In this document: in pieces, positions 54,130 through 64,000 of the stretch | How positions within the stretch are numbered: position 1 is the first letter of the stretch | Layout of the letters: each line of letters opens with the position of its first letter | Origin: Cystobacter fuscus DSM 2262 | Lineage (GTDB): Bacteria; Myxococcota; Myxococcia; Myxococcales; Myxococcaceae | Reading direction: 5' to 3' | DNA: 64,000 bases | NCBI RefSeq assembly: GCF_000335475.2 | Contig: NZ_ANAH02000071.1 | Coordinates: forward strand, 310,001 to 374,000 | Translations under genes and position numbers: made by a program | The notes under the pieces: generated by a model | What the model saw: only the letters and a program-made list of their open reading frames with translations | Told to the model about the DNA's origin: nothing | The model's database searches: none

Positions 54130-55506
54130 TCATCCCAGGGCCTCGGGGGAACCCGGGGCCCTCTTGTTTGGGACGGCGTAGGCGGCGGGGGAGGAGGCGT
54201 CCGAGGCCGCCGGCAACATCAGGACGAAGCAGGCCCCGTTGGAGTGGTTCTCCGCGTGGAGCGTGCCCCCGACGCGCGCCACGTAGTCGCGGCACAGGGC
54301 GAGCCCCAGTCCCGTCCCTTGGCCCGGGGGCTTGGTGGTGAAGAAGGGCTCGAAGAGGCGGGGCAGCACGTCCGGAGGGATGCCCGGCCCGTTGTCCTCC
54401 ACACGCAGGCACACGCCTCCCGCCTCCCGGTGCGCGCTCACCTTGATGTGGGGACGGCGCGGGGGCCGGGCCGACTGCGCCGCGTCCGCCGCGTTGATGA
54501 GCAGGTTCACCAGCACCTGCACCATGTGCCGCTGCCCCAGCCGGACCGCCGGCAGCTCCGGGGCGAGCGCCAACGAGACCTCGCCGCCCTCGCGCAGGCG
54601 CACCGAGGCGAGCCGCTTCGCCTCCTTCAGGGCCTCCTCCAGCACACCCGGTTCCTGTTCCGTCAAGCCGTCCGCGCGCGAGAAGCCCCGCAGATCCGTG
54701 ACGATCTGCTGGATGCGCATCACTCCCTGCTTCGTCTCGTCGAGCACGTCCCGGAACTCCTCGCGCTCGATCTTCCACGTCTCGTCCGCGGTCTCCCGCT
54801 GCAGGTAGCTCAGGTTGGCCTTCACGAAGGCCAGGGGGTTGTTCACCTCGTGCGCCACGCCGGCGGCCAGTTGCCCCACCAGCACGAGCCGCTCCACCTC
54901 CGCGCGCTCGAGCGCGGCACGCGCGCGCAGGCGCTCGCTCTCCGCGAGTTGTTCGAGCGCATGGAGCCGCGCCCGGTGTGCTCCGAGCTGCGCCTCCAGC
55001 ATGTGCCGGTACATGCGCGTGCCCACGAGCGCCAGTCCCAGGAAGGTGCTGTAGCTCGTCACCTGGAGGATCACCCGCGGCAGGGGCACGTCGGCCATGG
55101 CGTTCACGATGACGATCGCCACGAGCGACACGCTCCCGCTCAGCAGCGTCGGCAGGCGGCTGTCGGGGGTGAACACCGCCAGGATGAAGGGCAGGGCGGC
55201 GTACATGCTGAAGTAGGGACTCTCCGGGCCTCCACTCAGGAGGATGAAGCTCGTGAGGGACACGAACCCGATGACCGAGGCGATCACCCCCGCCCACTTC
55301 ATCGACAGCCAGCCCGCGCCCACGCAGAGGCCCATCAGCGCGAAGAGCGTGGACCATGTGACCTGCAGGCCCACGAGCAGTCTGGGAAAGGACTGCATCA
55401 CCACGCAGTGCAACACGAGCCCGAGCGTCAGGCAGCCCGCACCAATGAAGTAGTTTCGGCGCTGCATCCGCAGCAGGGCCTTCAAACCCGAGGAGTCGGC
55501 CGTCAT
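54130..55506 (-). CDS. Membrane sensor histidine kinase (458 aa)
   Basis: Starts at ATG 55506. Residues about 20-170 contain five or six hydrophobic segments (YFIGAGCLTLGLVLHCVVM, LFALMGLCVGAGWLSM, VIASVIGFVSLTSFILL, and VSLVAIVIVNAMA), a membrane-embedded sensor. A coiled coil leads to the phosphoacceptor motif VAHEVNNPLAFVK, then the ATPase domain: NLLINAADAAQSA (N box), VEDNGPGIP, FEPFFTTKPPGQGTGLGLAL. HEVNNPL marks the NtrB-like class of kinases. No response regulator gene is adjacent. Convergent with gcvP. Confidence 0.9.
   Translation of the reverse strand: MTADSSGLKALLRMQRRNYFIGAGCLTLGLVLHCVVMQSFPRLLVGLQVTWSTLFALMGLCVGAGWLSMKWAGVIASVIGFVSLTSFILLSGGPESPYFSMYAALPFILAVFTPDSRLPTLLSGSVSLVAIVIVNAMADVPLPRVILQVTSYSTFLGLALVGTRMYRHMLEAQLGAHRARLHALEQLAESERLRARAALERAEVERLVLVGQLAAGVAHEVNNPLAFVKANLSYLQRETADETWKIEREEFRDVLDETKQGVMRIQQIVTDLRGFSRADGLTEQEPGVLEEALKEAKRLASVRLREGGEVSLALAPELPAVRLGQRHMVQVLVNLLINAADAAQSARPPRRPHIKVSAHREAGGVCLRVEDNGPGIPPDVLPRLFEPFFTTKPPGQGTGLGLALCRDYVARVGGTLHAENHSNGACFVLMLPAASDASSPAAYAVPNKRAPGSPEALG
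54137..54162 (+). terminator. gcvP operon terminator, inside the 3' end of the kinase gene
   Basis: AGGGCCTCGGG (54137-54147) pairs with CCCGGGGCCCT (54152-54162) with one mismatch around GGAA, followed by CTTGTTTG. On the plus strand this is a good intrinsic terminator 26 bases past the gcvP stop; the same bases encode the C-terminus of the convergent kinase. Confidence 0.7.
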
Positions 55507-55655
55507 CGCGCGCGGATGCTAACCCCCGGGGGATCCCGGTGCCGGGCGAGCCCCCCCGGCGCGCCGCTCTCCTCGCGCGTGTGTACGGAAGTCGACCTTG
55601 AGCGGGCGCCTTCGTTACGGCCCTGAACACGTGGTGGGTGTCCGGGCCGCGCGAC

Positions 55656-58364
<2,709 letters not shown>

Positions 58365-58368
58365 TGGA

Positions 58369-59433
58369 CTAGGGGACGACGAGTGGCTCGAGACCGCTGA
58401 GCCTCATGGTGTGTGAGGGGACAATCGCGGCGCGAGGCGCGAAGGACGACATGGCGGAGGCGATGGCGGCGATGTGGTCCGGCGTCGAGCCACAACAGCC
58501 CCCCACCATGTTCACCCAGCCCTGCTGGGCGAAGTCGCTCAGCGCCCTCGCCATGTCGGCGGGCGTCTCGTCGTAGCCGCCGAACGCATTGGGCAGGCCG
58601 GCGTTGGGGTAGCAGGTGACGTGGCACTCGGCGATCCGCGCCAGCTCTTGCATGTAGGGCCGCATGTCCTTGGCGCCGAGCGCGCAGTTGATGCCCACGC
58701 TGAAGGGCCGGGCATGGCGGATGGAGTGGTAGAACGCGCTGATGGTCTGTCCGGACAGCGTGCGCCCGGAGGCGTCGGTGATGGTGACGGACACCATGAC
58801 GGGCACGCGCGTGCCCAGCTCCTCGAAGCAGGAGTCGATGGCGAAGAGCGCGGCCTTGGCGTTGAGCGTGTCGAAGATGGTCTCCACGAGCAGCGCGTCC
58901 ACTCCGGCCGACAGCAGCGCGCGCACCTGCTCCGCGTAGGCGTCCACCACCTGATCCCACGTCACCGCGCGGTAGTCGGGGCGGTTGACGTCGGGCGACA
59001 TCGACAGCGTGCGGTTGAGCGGCCCGATGGCCCCGGCGACGAAGCAGCGCCGGCCCGGGGTGGCGGCCTCGGCGGCCAGCGCGGCCCGGCGGGCGCACGC
59101 CACCGCGGCCACGTTCAGCTCGGTGACGATGGAGCCCAGCTCATAGTCCGCCTGAGCGATGGACGTGCTGCTGAAGGTGTTCGTCTCCGCCATGTCGGCC
59201 CCCGCGGCGAAGTAGCGCGCGTGGATGTCCTCGATGACGTCGGGCCGCGTGAGGCACAGCAGATCGTTGTTGCCCTTGAGATCCTTGGGGTGCGCCTTGA
59301 AGCGCTCGCCGCGGAAGTCCGCCTCGGTGAGCGGATAGGTCTGGACCATGGAACCCATGGCGCCATCCAGCAGGGCGATGCGCTGGGCGAAGAGCTGCTC
59401 GAGTTCCTGGGCGGTGTGGTGGGGCCGGCTCAT
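58369..59433 (-). CDS. Homocysteine S-methyltransferase module of split methionine synthase
   Basis: From ATG 59433 the product is 354 aa, equal to the first module of Met[15 protein letters not shown], then [13 protein letters not shown], and the zinc ligands in INCALGA (near residue 247) and [10 protein letters not shown] (near 310). It ends [11 protein letters not shown], which is where intact MetH enters the linker to the folate module; the next gene resumes at that point. Its start overlaps the stop of the ArsR-type regulator gene (ATGA). Stand-alone homocysteine methyltransferases exist, but the linker sequence and tandem order identify this as half of MetH. Confidence 0.92.
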   Translation of the reverse strand: MSRPHHTAQELEQLFAQRIALLDGAMGSMVQTYPLTEADFRGERFKAHPKDLKGNNDLLCLTRPDVIEDIHARYFAAGADMAETNTFSSTSIAQADYELGSIVTELNVAAVACARRAALAAEAATPGRRCFVAGAIGPLNRTLSMSPDVNRPDYRAVTWDQVVDAYAEQVRALLSAGVDALLVETIFDTLNAKAALFAIDSCFEELGTRVPVMVSVTITDASGRTLSGQTISAFYHSIRHARPFSVGINCALGAKDMRPYMQELARIAECHVTCYPNAGLPNAFGGYDETPADMARALSDFAQQGWVNMVGGCCGSTPDHIAAIASAMSSFAPRAAIVPSHTMRLSGLEPLVVP

Positions 59434-60386
59434 GGGGCTCTGGGGGCGAGGGAAGAGGGACGGGAGGGGGAGGGGAGCGGCAGGGCCGGCGCCAGGGGGC
59501 GCGTGCCCGTGAGGAGGAAGGCCTTGAACGGAGACGCGGCGTCGCGCGGCGCGGCCACCAGCGTGGGCGTCTCGAGCCCCGCCGCGCGCATCGCGTTCTG
59601 GAGCGCCGCGGGCTCGAAGCCCAGGTGCTGGTGGCCCAGGCGCGAGCGCACCCACTGCTCGTCATGCGGCATCAACTCGAGCACCACCATGCGCCCACCG
59701 GGCCGCAGCAGCCGCGCCCCCTCGGCGAGCACGCGCTCACTCGAGTTCACGTGATGCAGGCTCTGCGAGAGCACCACCAGATCCTGCGCCCCGCTCTCGA
59801 GCGGCAGCGCCTTGAGGTCGGCCTCGAGGAAGGTGATGTTGCGCAGCCCCAGGCGCCCGGCCTCGGCGCGGGCCTTGTCCAGCGCGACCGGGTTGTGGTC
59901 GATGGCCGTGACGTGCCGCGCCCAGCGCGCCAGCTCCACCGTGAGCACGCCCGTGCCACAGCCGAAGTCCACCACGTCCAGGGGTGGCAGCAGGCTGGCC
60001 AGCGCCGAGGCCCACAGCCGCCAGGACTGCCCCGGCTCGAGCAGCTTCTCGTTGAGCGTGAGCGCGTCTTCCCGGCGCTGCAGCAGCTCCGTCAGCCGGG
60101 CCAGGTCGCCATGCTCGTCGGGCGCGTCCTTGGCCAGGCGGATGAGCGGCCACAGCGGTGCCTTCTCGTCCACCATCAGCGAGTAGTAGGTGAACCCACC
60201 CTGGCGCTCCTCCCGGATGAGCTCCAGCGCCTTGAGCTTCGTCAGATGGTGCGACACCGACGACTGCGCCACTCCCACCAGCGACACCACCTCGGACACG
60301 TTGAGGCGGGCCTCGCCCACGAGCCGCAGGATGCGCAGCCGCGTCGGGTCTCCCAAGGCCTTGAAGGTTTCAGTCAGTTCGAGCAT
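59430..60386 (-). CDS. ArsR-family regulator fused to SAM-dependent methyltransferase domain (SahR-like)
   Basis: From ATG 60386 the product is 318 aa. Residues 1-90 are an ArsR winged helix: TETFKALGDPTRLRILRLV, LNVSEVVSLVGVAQSSVSHHLTKLKAL (recognition helix) and GGFTYYSL. Residues about 125-280 are a class I methyltransferase fold with VVDFGCGTGVLTVELA and AIDHNP, and SQSLHHV. This architecture matches SahR-type regulators, where the methyltransferase-like domain senses S-adenosylhomocysteine rather than acting as an enzyme. The gene overlaps the homocysteine module gene by four bases, so the regulator controls and is made with the methionine synthase. A palindrome lies 12 bases upstream of the start. 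SAH sensing is inference from the family. Confidence 0.85.
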   Translation of the reverse strand: MLELTETFKALGDPTRLRILRLVGEARLNVSEVVSLVGVAQSSVSHHLTKLKALELIREERQGGFTYYSLMVDEKAPLWPLIRLAKDAPDEHGDLARLTELLQRREDALTLNEKLLEPGQSWRLWASALASLLPPLDVVDFGCGTGVLTVELARWARHVTAIDHNPVALDKARAEAGRLGLRNITFLEADLKALPLESGAQDLVVLSQSLHHVNSSERVLAEGARLLRPGGRMVVLELMPHDEQWVRSRLGHQHLGFEPAALQNAMRAAGLETPTLVAAPRDAASPFKAFLLTGTRPLAPALPLPSPSRPSSLAPRAP

Positions 60387-60397
60387 CTCGACGTATG

Positions 60398-60409
60398 TCG
60401 ATATATCGA
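60398..60409. promoter_or_regulatory. Palindromic operator candidate of the methionine synthase operon
   Basis: TCGATATATCGA is a perfect 12-base palindrome, rare in this GC-rich context, 12 bases before the regulator start. On the minus strand TTGCTA, a 17-base spacer and TATATC form a plausible promoter whose -10 lies inside the palindrome, so binding would block transcription. The transcript would be almost leaderless. Autoregulation by the ArsR-type product is likely. Confidence 0.55.
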
Positions 60410-60495
60410 TGCCAATGTCCCATAGCAAGGCCCGAGCCGTTTTCCGGGTTATACCGTCAAGGCGCGAGCTCGCTCGCCCGCGAGGGAGGGGCCTC

Positions 60496-61305
60496 ATGGA
60501 CATGCCGCTGGTGACGAAGGGGGACCCGGGGCATCCGGCCATCCTGTTCCTGCATGGGGCCGGCGTCAGTGGCTGGATGTGGGAGCCCCAGATGGAGCCG
60601 CTCTCGAGTCGCTACCACTGCCTCGCGGTGGACCTGCCGGGATTTGGCAAGAACACGGCCGCGCCCTGGGGGTCCCTGGCCCATACGGCCGAGCAGCTCG
60701 CCCGGCTCGTCGCCACCCGGACGCGGACGGGCTCCGCCCATGTCGTGGGCCTGTCCCTGGGGGGACACCTCGCCCTGCGGCTGCTGGCCGATCATCCGCG
60801 GGTCTGCGGCGACGTCATCGTCAGCGGGGTCACCACCCAGCCCTTCTCCTCGCCTCGGGCGATGCGGCTGATGTACGCGGCCCTGATGCGCCTGAGCACG
60901 ACGAAGGTGGTGCTCCAGATGAGCGCGCGGGCGATGAAGATCCCCGCCGCCTACATGGAGCGCTTCCTCGAGGACATGCGCACCTCGTCGACCGTGGTGA
61001 TGAAGGCGGTGTTCGAGGAGCTGCTGGGCTCGCGGCTTCCCGATGCGCTGGGGGCGGCTTCCGGTTTCGACGGTGCCGCCCATCGGGTGCTCGCCGTCGC
61101 GGGCTCGCGGGAGCATCCGAAGATTCGCGCCGAGCTGCCGGACTACACCCGGCTGATCTCCGGCGCATGGGCCGCCCGTGTACCGGACGCGGGCCACACC
61201 TGGAACGTGGAGCACCCGGAGCTGTTCACGCGGATGATCGACGACTGGTTCGGCGGGCACCAGTTGACCCCGGGCCTCGTCCGTGTGGAGGGGAGCGCGG
61301 CGTAG
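60496..61305 (+). CDS. Alpha/beta hydrolase
   Basis: ATG 60496 follows GAGGGAGGGG; 269 aa. Motifs: AILFLHGAGVSGWMW, LAVDLPGFGKNT, nucleophile elbow VVGLSLGGHLALRL (Ser), and DAGHTWNVEHPEL with the catalytic His. The acid is probably in the AVAGSREHP region. Cytoplasmic, substrate unknown. It is divergent from the methionine synthase operon and shares its promoter region, but the functions need not be linked. It ends ten bases before the convergent CDF transporter gene. Confidence 0.85.
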   Translation: MDMPLVTKGDPGHPAILFLHGAGVSGWMWEPQMEPLSSRYHCLAVDLPGFGKNTAAPWGSLAHTAEQLARLVATRTRTGSAHVVGLSLGGHLALRLLADHPRVCGDVIVSGVTTQPFSSPRAMRLMYAALMRLSTTKVVLQMSARAMKIPAAYMERFLEDMRTSSTVVMKAVFEELLGSRLPDALGAASGFDGAAHRVLAVAGSREHPKIRAELPDYTRLISGAWAARVPDAGHTWNVEHPELFTRMIDDWFGGHQLTPGLVRVEGSAA

Positions 61306-61315
61306 CGCTCCCCGG

Positions 61316-62227
61316 CTACGTCTTTCCAGGAGGAAGGGCGGCGCGAGCGCGCGCCGGCTCGACGTGCACCACCACGTCCACCACCTCGGGGAACTCCGCC
61401 TGGAGCCGTGCTTCCACCGCGTCCGCCAGCTCATGGGCGTGGGCCGTGGACATCTGGGGATCCACCTCGATCTTCAGGTCCACGTACACCGTGCCCTCCA
61501 TGCCCCGGCTGCGTACGTCGTGGCAGGAGCGCACCCCCGGCACCTGGAGGGTGAGGGTGGCCACCTTCTGTTTGTCCAGCCGTGCGGTGTCCGAGAGGAT
61601 GCCCACCGCCTGCTTGACGATGTCCCACGCCACCCGGGCGACGAAGACCATCACCCCGAGCGTCACGAGGCCATCGGCCTTCGGGAAGCCCAACCACACG
61701 AGCCCGAGCGAGGCGAGCACCGCCAACGTGACGCCCACGTCCGAGAGCGTGTGCCGGGCGTCCGCGAGCAGCAGGGGACTCTGGAGCTTGCGTCCCCAGC
61801 GCTGCTCCACGCTCGTGACGCCCAGGTTGACGAGCAGGGTGCCGACCATCACGCCCACCATGAGCGGCGTCACCTCGGGGTGGCGGCCGTGGAGCAGCGA
61901 GTCGAGCGCCATGCGGCCCAGCTCCAGCATGGAGGTACCGATGAGCGCGCCAATGCCCAGGGAGGCGAGGGCCTCGAACTTGCCGTGGCCGTAGGGGTGA
62001 TCCTCGTCCGCGGGCCGCGAGGCCACGGACATGGCCACGAGCGCGAGCACGTTGGAGCCACCGTCGATGAAGGAGTGCACGCCGTCGGCCGTCACCGCGG
62101 CCGAGGCGCTCTTCAAGCCCAGGATGAGCTTGAGCAGGGCCACGGCCCAGTTGGCCACGAGGATGGTGGCGAGAACGGTGCGCACCTTGCGGTTGCGCGC
62201 GAGCGGGGAGGCGTCCACGCGGCGCAC
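61316..62227 (-). CDS. Cation diffusion facilitator family metal transporter
   Basis: GTG start; 303 aa. Six membrane helices with the two HxxxD metal sites of the family: DGVHSFIDGGSN in helix II and ADARHTLSDVGVT in helix V. DEDHPYGHGKFE between helices II and III is the usual His-rich loop. The cytoplasmic C-terminal domain is ferredoxin-like (VPGVRSCHDVRSR, VYVDLKIEVDP). It exports Zn2+, Fe2+, Mn2+ or a related ion in exchange for protons. Helix V has D-x-x-H-x-x-x-D rather than H-x-x-x-D, which alone does not settle the metal. The next gene lies 10 bases upstream in the same direction. Confidence 0.92.
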   Translation of the reverse strand: MRRVDASPLARNRKVRTVLATILVANWAVALLKLILGLKSASAAVTADGVHSFIDGGSNVLALVAMSVASRPADEDHPYGHGKFEALASLGIGALIGTSMLELGRMALDSLLHGRHPEVTPLMVGVMVGTLLVNLGVTSVEQRWGRKLQSPLLLADARHTLSDVGVTLAVLASLGLVWLGFPKADGLVTLGVMVFVARVAWDIVKQAVGILSDTARLDKQKVATLTLQVPGVRSCHDVRSRGMEGTVYVDLKIEVDPQMSTAHAHELADAVEARLQAEFPEVVDVVVHVEPARARAALPPGKT

Positions 62228-62237
62228 CCTAGTGCCA

Positions 62238-63479
62238 TCAGTTGGGCTGGCGGAAGAGTCTCATCCGGGGGCCCCCGCCCATGTCCATGAAGAAACCAAA
62301 GGAGAAGCGCACCTTGGCGTCATCCTCCAACAGGCCCGGCGGAGGATTGGGGAAGGGCTGGGCGCGGCGGAAGGACTCGACGGCCTCCATGTCCAGGAAG
62401 TCCAGGCCGCAGCTCTTCTCGATGGTGATGTCCGCCACCTTGCCCTGCTCGTCCAGGGTGACGCGCACCAGCGTGTGGCGATCCCTGCCGGCGTAGGTGG
62501 CGCCCGTGGGATCCCGGCGCATAAGCGCCATGTTCGGATTCCAGTGCGTGCCCACGCTCTGCTTCACCCGGTTGAAGAAGCTCGCGTACTTCCACTCGCG
62601 CGTGTTGAGGAAGGTGCCGTCCCCCTCGTCCACGTCCTTGAGGTGATCATTCGGGGCGCCGCCGATGATCTGATCCATCACCGCCTGCGAGGGCATGAGC
62701 CGGGCGAGTCCCGAGCTGCCCACGCGGCCCTCGGAGCCCTCTTCGCCGTCGCCCGAGCCCTCCTGGATGCGCAGCCGCTTCGCGTTGCCGACGACCTCGT
62801 CGCTCTCGTCGCGGTTGGACACGTCCATGCCGGGCCCGCGGTTGTTCGGATCCTGCCGCATGGCGATCTCCTGCTTGCGCCGGGCATCGGGCAGCTCGAA
62901 GGCGGACTTCTTGCCGCCCTCGCTCAAGGGCCGGTCATCCGCGCCCCGGCCGTTGTTGCCCGCCACGTGCCCCGCCTGCTCCTCGCTCACGCCGGAGCCC
63001 TGGCGCGCCTCGCGCGCCGTCGTGCGGGGCTGGGCCGTCTTGTAGTGGGCCGTCTGCTCGCGCGCGCGCGTCTCCTTCTCCACCTTGTTGTCCTGCTCGG
63101 CGAGGTACTTCGCGTCCGGCGCTTCCTGACGGTTGCCGGGCGCCACGTCCACCACCTGTCCGTCCGGACGCTTCTCGGGCTTCTTCTCCTCCTTCTTCTT
63201 CGGAGGCGGGGCCTTCGCGGTGGAGGGGGTGTTGGACAGGGGACCCCGGTTCTTCTCCCACTCCTGGGCCGTCATGGGCCGCAGCGCCACGGCGCTCGGA
63301 GGCTTGGGCTTGGGCTCGGGGGGCAGGTTCACCTGGATGTACGCCAGGAGGGCGAGCAGGCCCACGAACGCTCCCTGCAACAGCAGGGCCAGGAGCGTGG
63401 CAAGGAGGTAGCGGGCGGGGTGTTCCCGCCGACGCCGACGCCTGGATGGCGGCTCTGGATGCGATGGACCCGTCGACAC
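62238..63479 (-). CDS. TonB-family energy-transducer-like protein (413 aa)
   Basis: GTG start at 63479. An Arg-rich cytoplasmic tail is followed by one membrane helix (LLATLLALLLQGAFVGLLALLAYI), then PPEPKPKPPSA and a long Pro/Lys/Glu-rich linker (KAPPPKKKEEKKPEKRPDG). The C-terminal 100 residues match the TonB C-terminal domain (ASFFNRVKQSVGTHWNPN, LVRVTLDEQGKVADITIEKSCGLDFLD, AVESFRRAQPFPNPP). It probably spans the periplasm and couples inner-membrane proton-motive force to outer-membrane or motility machinery. No exbB/exbD homologue is in view. Cotranscribed with, and upstream of, the CDF gene. Confidence 0.83.
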   Translation of the reverse strand: MSTGPSHPEPPSRRRRRREHPARYLLATLLALLLQGAFVGLLALLAYIQVNLPPEPKPKPPSAVALRPMTAQEWEKNRGPLSNTPSTAKAPPPKKKEEKKPEKRPDGQVVDVAPGNRQEAPDAKYLAEQDNKVEKETRAREQTAHYKTAQPRTTAREARQGSGVSEEQAGHVAGNNGRGADDRPLSEGGKKSAFELPDARRKQEIAMRQDPNNRGPGMDVSNRDESDEVVGNAKRLRIQEGSGDGEEGSEGRVGSSGLARLMPSQAVMDQIIGGAPNDHLKDVDEGDGTFLNTREWKYASFFNRVKQSVGTHWNPNMALMRRDPTGATYAGRDRHTLVRVTLDEQGKVADITIEKSCGLDFLDMEAVESFRRAQPFPNPPPGLLEDDAKVRFSFGFFMDMGGGPRMRLFRQPN

Positions 63480-63577
63480 GCGCGTGGATGATAACCCTTG
63501 GGTGGGCTGCTTACTCCCGAACCGTCGCCGGGACGACAGGAGATCCGAGGAGGGGCTCGGGTCCGGGGGAGCCCGGG

Positions 63578-63603
63578 CCGGGTGCCCTCACCGGGTGCCC
63601 TCA
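63578..63603. repeat. 13-bp tandem duplication across a stop codon
   Basis: CCGGGTGCCCTCA occurs twice in a row (63578-63590 and 63591-63603). The right copy contains the TCA that is the stop codon (TGA, minus strand) of the SpoIID-family gene, so the duplication added bases just beyond the gene end. Confidence 0.8.
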
Positions 63604-64000
63604 GTAGATGGGCGCGACCTCGGCGCCGTTGAAGTAGAAGCGCAGGATGTCCTGATAGCGCTGGCCCGCCTCGGCCCGGCCGATGGCGCCCGTCTGGCAC
63701 ATGCCCACGCCGTGGCCCCAGCCGCCGCCCCGGAAGTGCCAGCCGAGGAGGTGGCCCTCCGCGTCACGCTCCTCGTCCACCAGCGCCATGGAGCTGTTGA
63801 GCATGCCGAAGAGGCGGCGGATGTTCAGCTCGCCGCGCACCTGCGTCACCCCGCGCTCGCCGGCCACCGTGAGGGTGCGGGCCCGGCCGGACACGCCCCG
63901 CTCCCCGAGGCTCAACGCCCGCACGGGGCCCACCCCCAGGCTGGCCGTGAAGGCGTTCACCTGCTCCACGCTGAAGCGCTTCTCCCAGCGGTACTTGCTC
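63601..64000 (-). CDS. SpoIID/LytB domain protein, 3' part only
   Basis: The reading frame stays open through the right edge (SKYRWEKRFSVEQVNAF at the boundary), so only the last 132 codons are in the window. FRGGGWGHGVGMCQTGAIG is the SpoIID signature, followed by YQDILRFYFNGAEV at the C-terminus. SpoIID-type proteins are peptidoglycan lytic transglycosylases or amidase activators, usually exported; the signal sequence would lie outside the window. In non-endospore formers their role is in cell-wall remodelling. Confidence 0.88.
   Translation of the reverse strand, partial: SKYRWEKRFSVEQVNAFTASLGVGPVRALSLGERGVSGRARTLTVAGERGVTQVRGELNIRRLFGMLNSSMALVDEERDAEGHLLGWHFRGGGWGHGVGMCQTGAIGRAEAGQRYQDILRFYFNGAEVAPIY

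Noticed and set aside
58365-60495. Cobalamin or SAM riboswitch controlling the methionine synthase operon
   Set aside because: The leader before the regulator is almost absent and the genes within the operon overlap or nearly touch, leaving no room for an aptamer.

Overview
The window reads as chromosomal DNA of a myxobacterium, most likely suborder Cystobacterineae (Cystobacter/Archangium type). The reasons are uniformly high GC with G/C-ending codons, a Ser/Thr kinase fused to a TPR array, several hybrid histidine kinases, many lipoproteins and secreted degradative enzymes, and GTG/TTG starts. This placement is inference from gene style, not from a marker gene. No tRNA, rRNA, insertion sequence, prophage or CRISPR array was seen.

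Layout. 1-12.2 kb: two secreted lipoproteins (one a beta-helix protein with 0.6 kb internal repeats), an amidohydrolase of the D-aminoacylase type, a beta-propeller phytase, lipoate-protein ligase and a large Ser/Thr kinase-TPR protein. 12.8-17.8 kb: a di-heme c-type oxidoreductase and a neutral-ceramidase homologue with Thr where the family nucleophile Ser is expected. 18.0-26.2 kb: a four-gene minus-strand operon, hybrid histidine kinase - solute-binding protein - near-duplicate solute-binding protein - hybrid histidine kinase, without permease or ATPase genes. 26.8-36.0 kb: carbohydrate-active genes: a three-gene rhamnogalacturonan-lyase (PL11) cassette lacking Shine-Dalgarno sequences, a frameshifted two-repeat lipoprotein, a ricin-lectin glycoside hydrolase and a ricin-lectin SGNH esterase.

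36.5-41.5 kb: a hotdog thioesterase/hydrolase pair converges on a compact lipid operon: acyl carrier protein, cyclopropane-synthase-family methyltransferase, soluble di-iron acyl-ACP desaturase and fatty acyl-AMP ligase. Together these could activate a free fatty acid onto a dedicated carrier, desaturate it and methylate it. The methyltransferase lacks residues that cyclopropane synthases use to hold bicarbonate, so the product may not be a cyclopropane. This is the best candidate for an undescribed pathway here.

41.7-64 kb: a cysteine-cluster protein, a glycine-rich membrane protein, a decayed PAS histidine kinase, a DnaJ/TerB protein, then a concentration of folate and methionine genes: folD (overlapping an ADP-ribosylglycohydrolase gene), metF, gcvT-gcvH-gcvP, and an ArsR-methyltransferase regulator translationally coupled to a methionine synthase split into two genes. 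A histidine kinase, an alpha/beta hydrolase, a CDF metal transporter, a TonB-like protein and the 3' part of a SpoIID-family gene complete the window.
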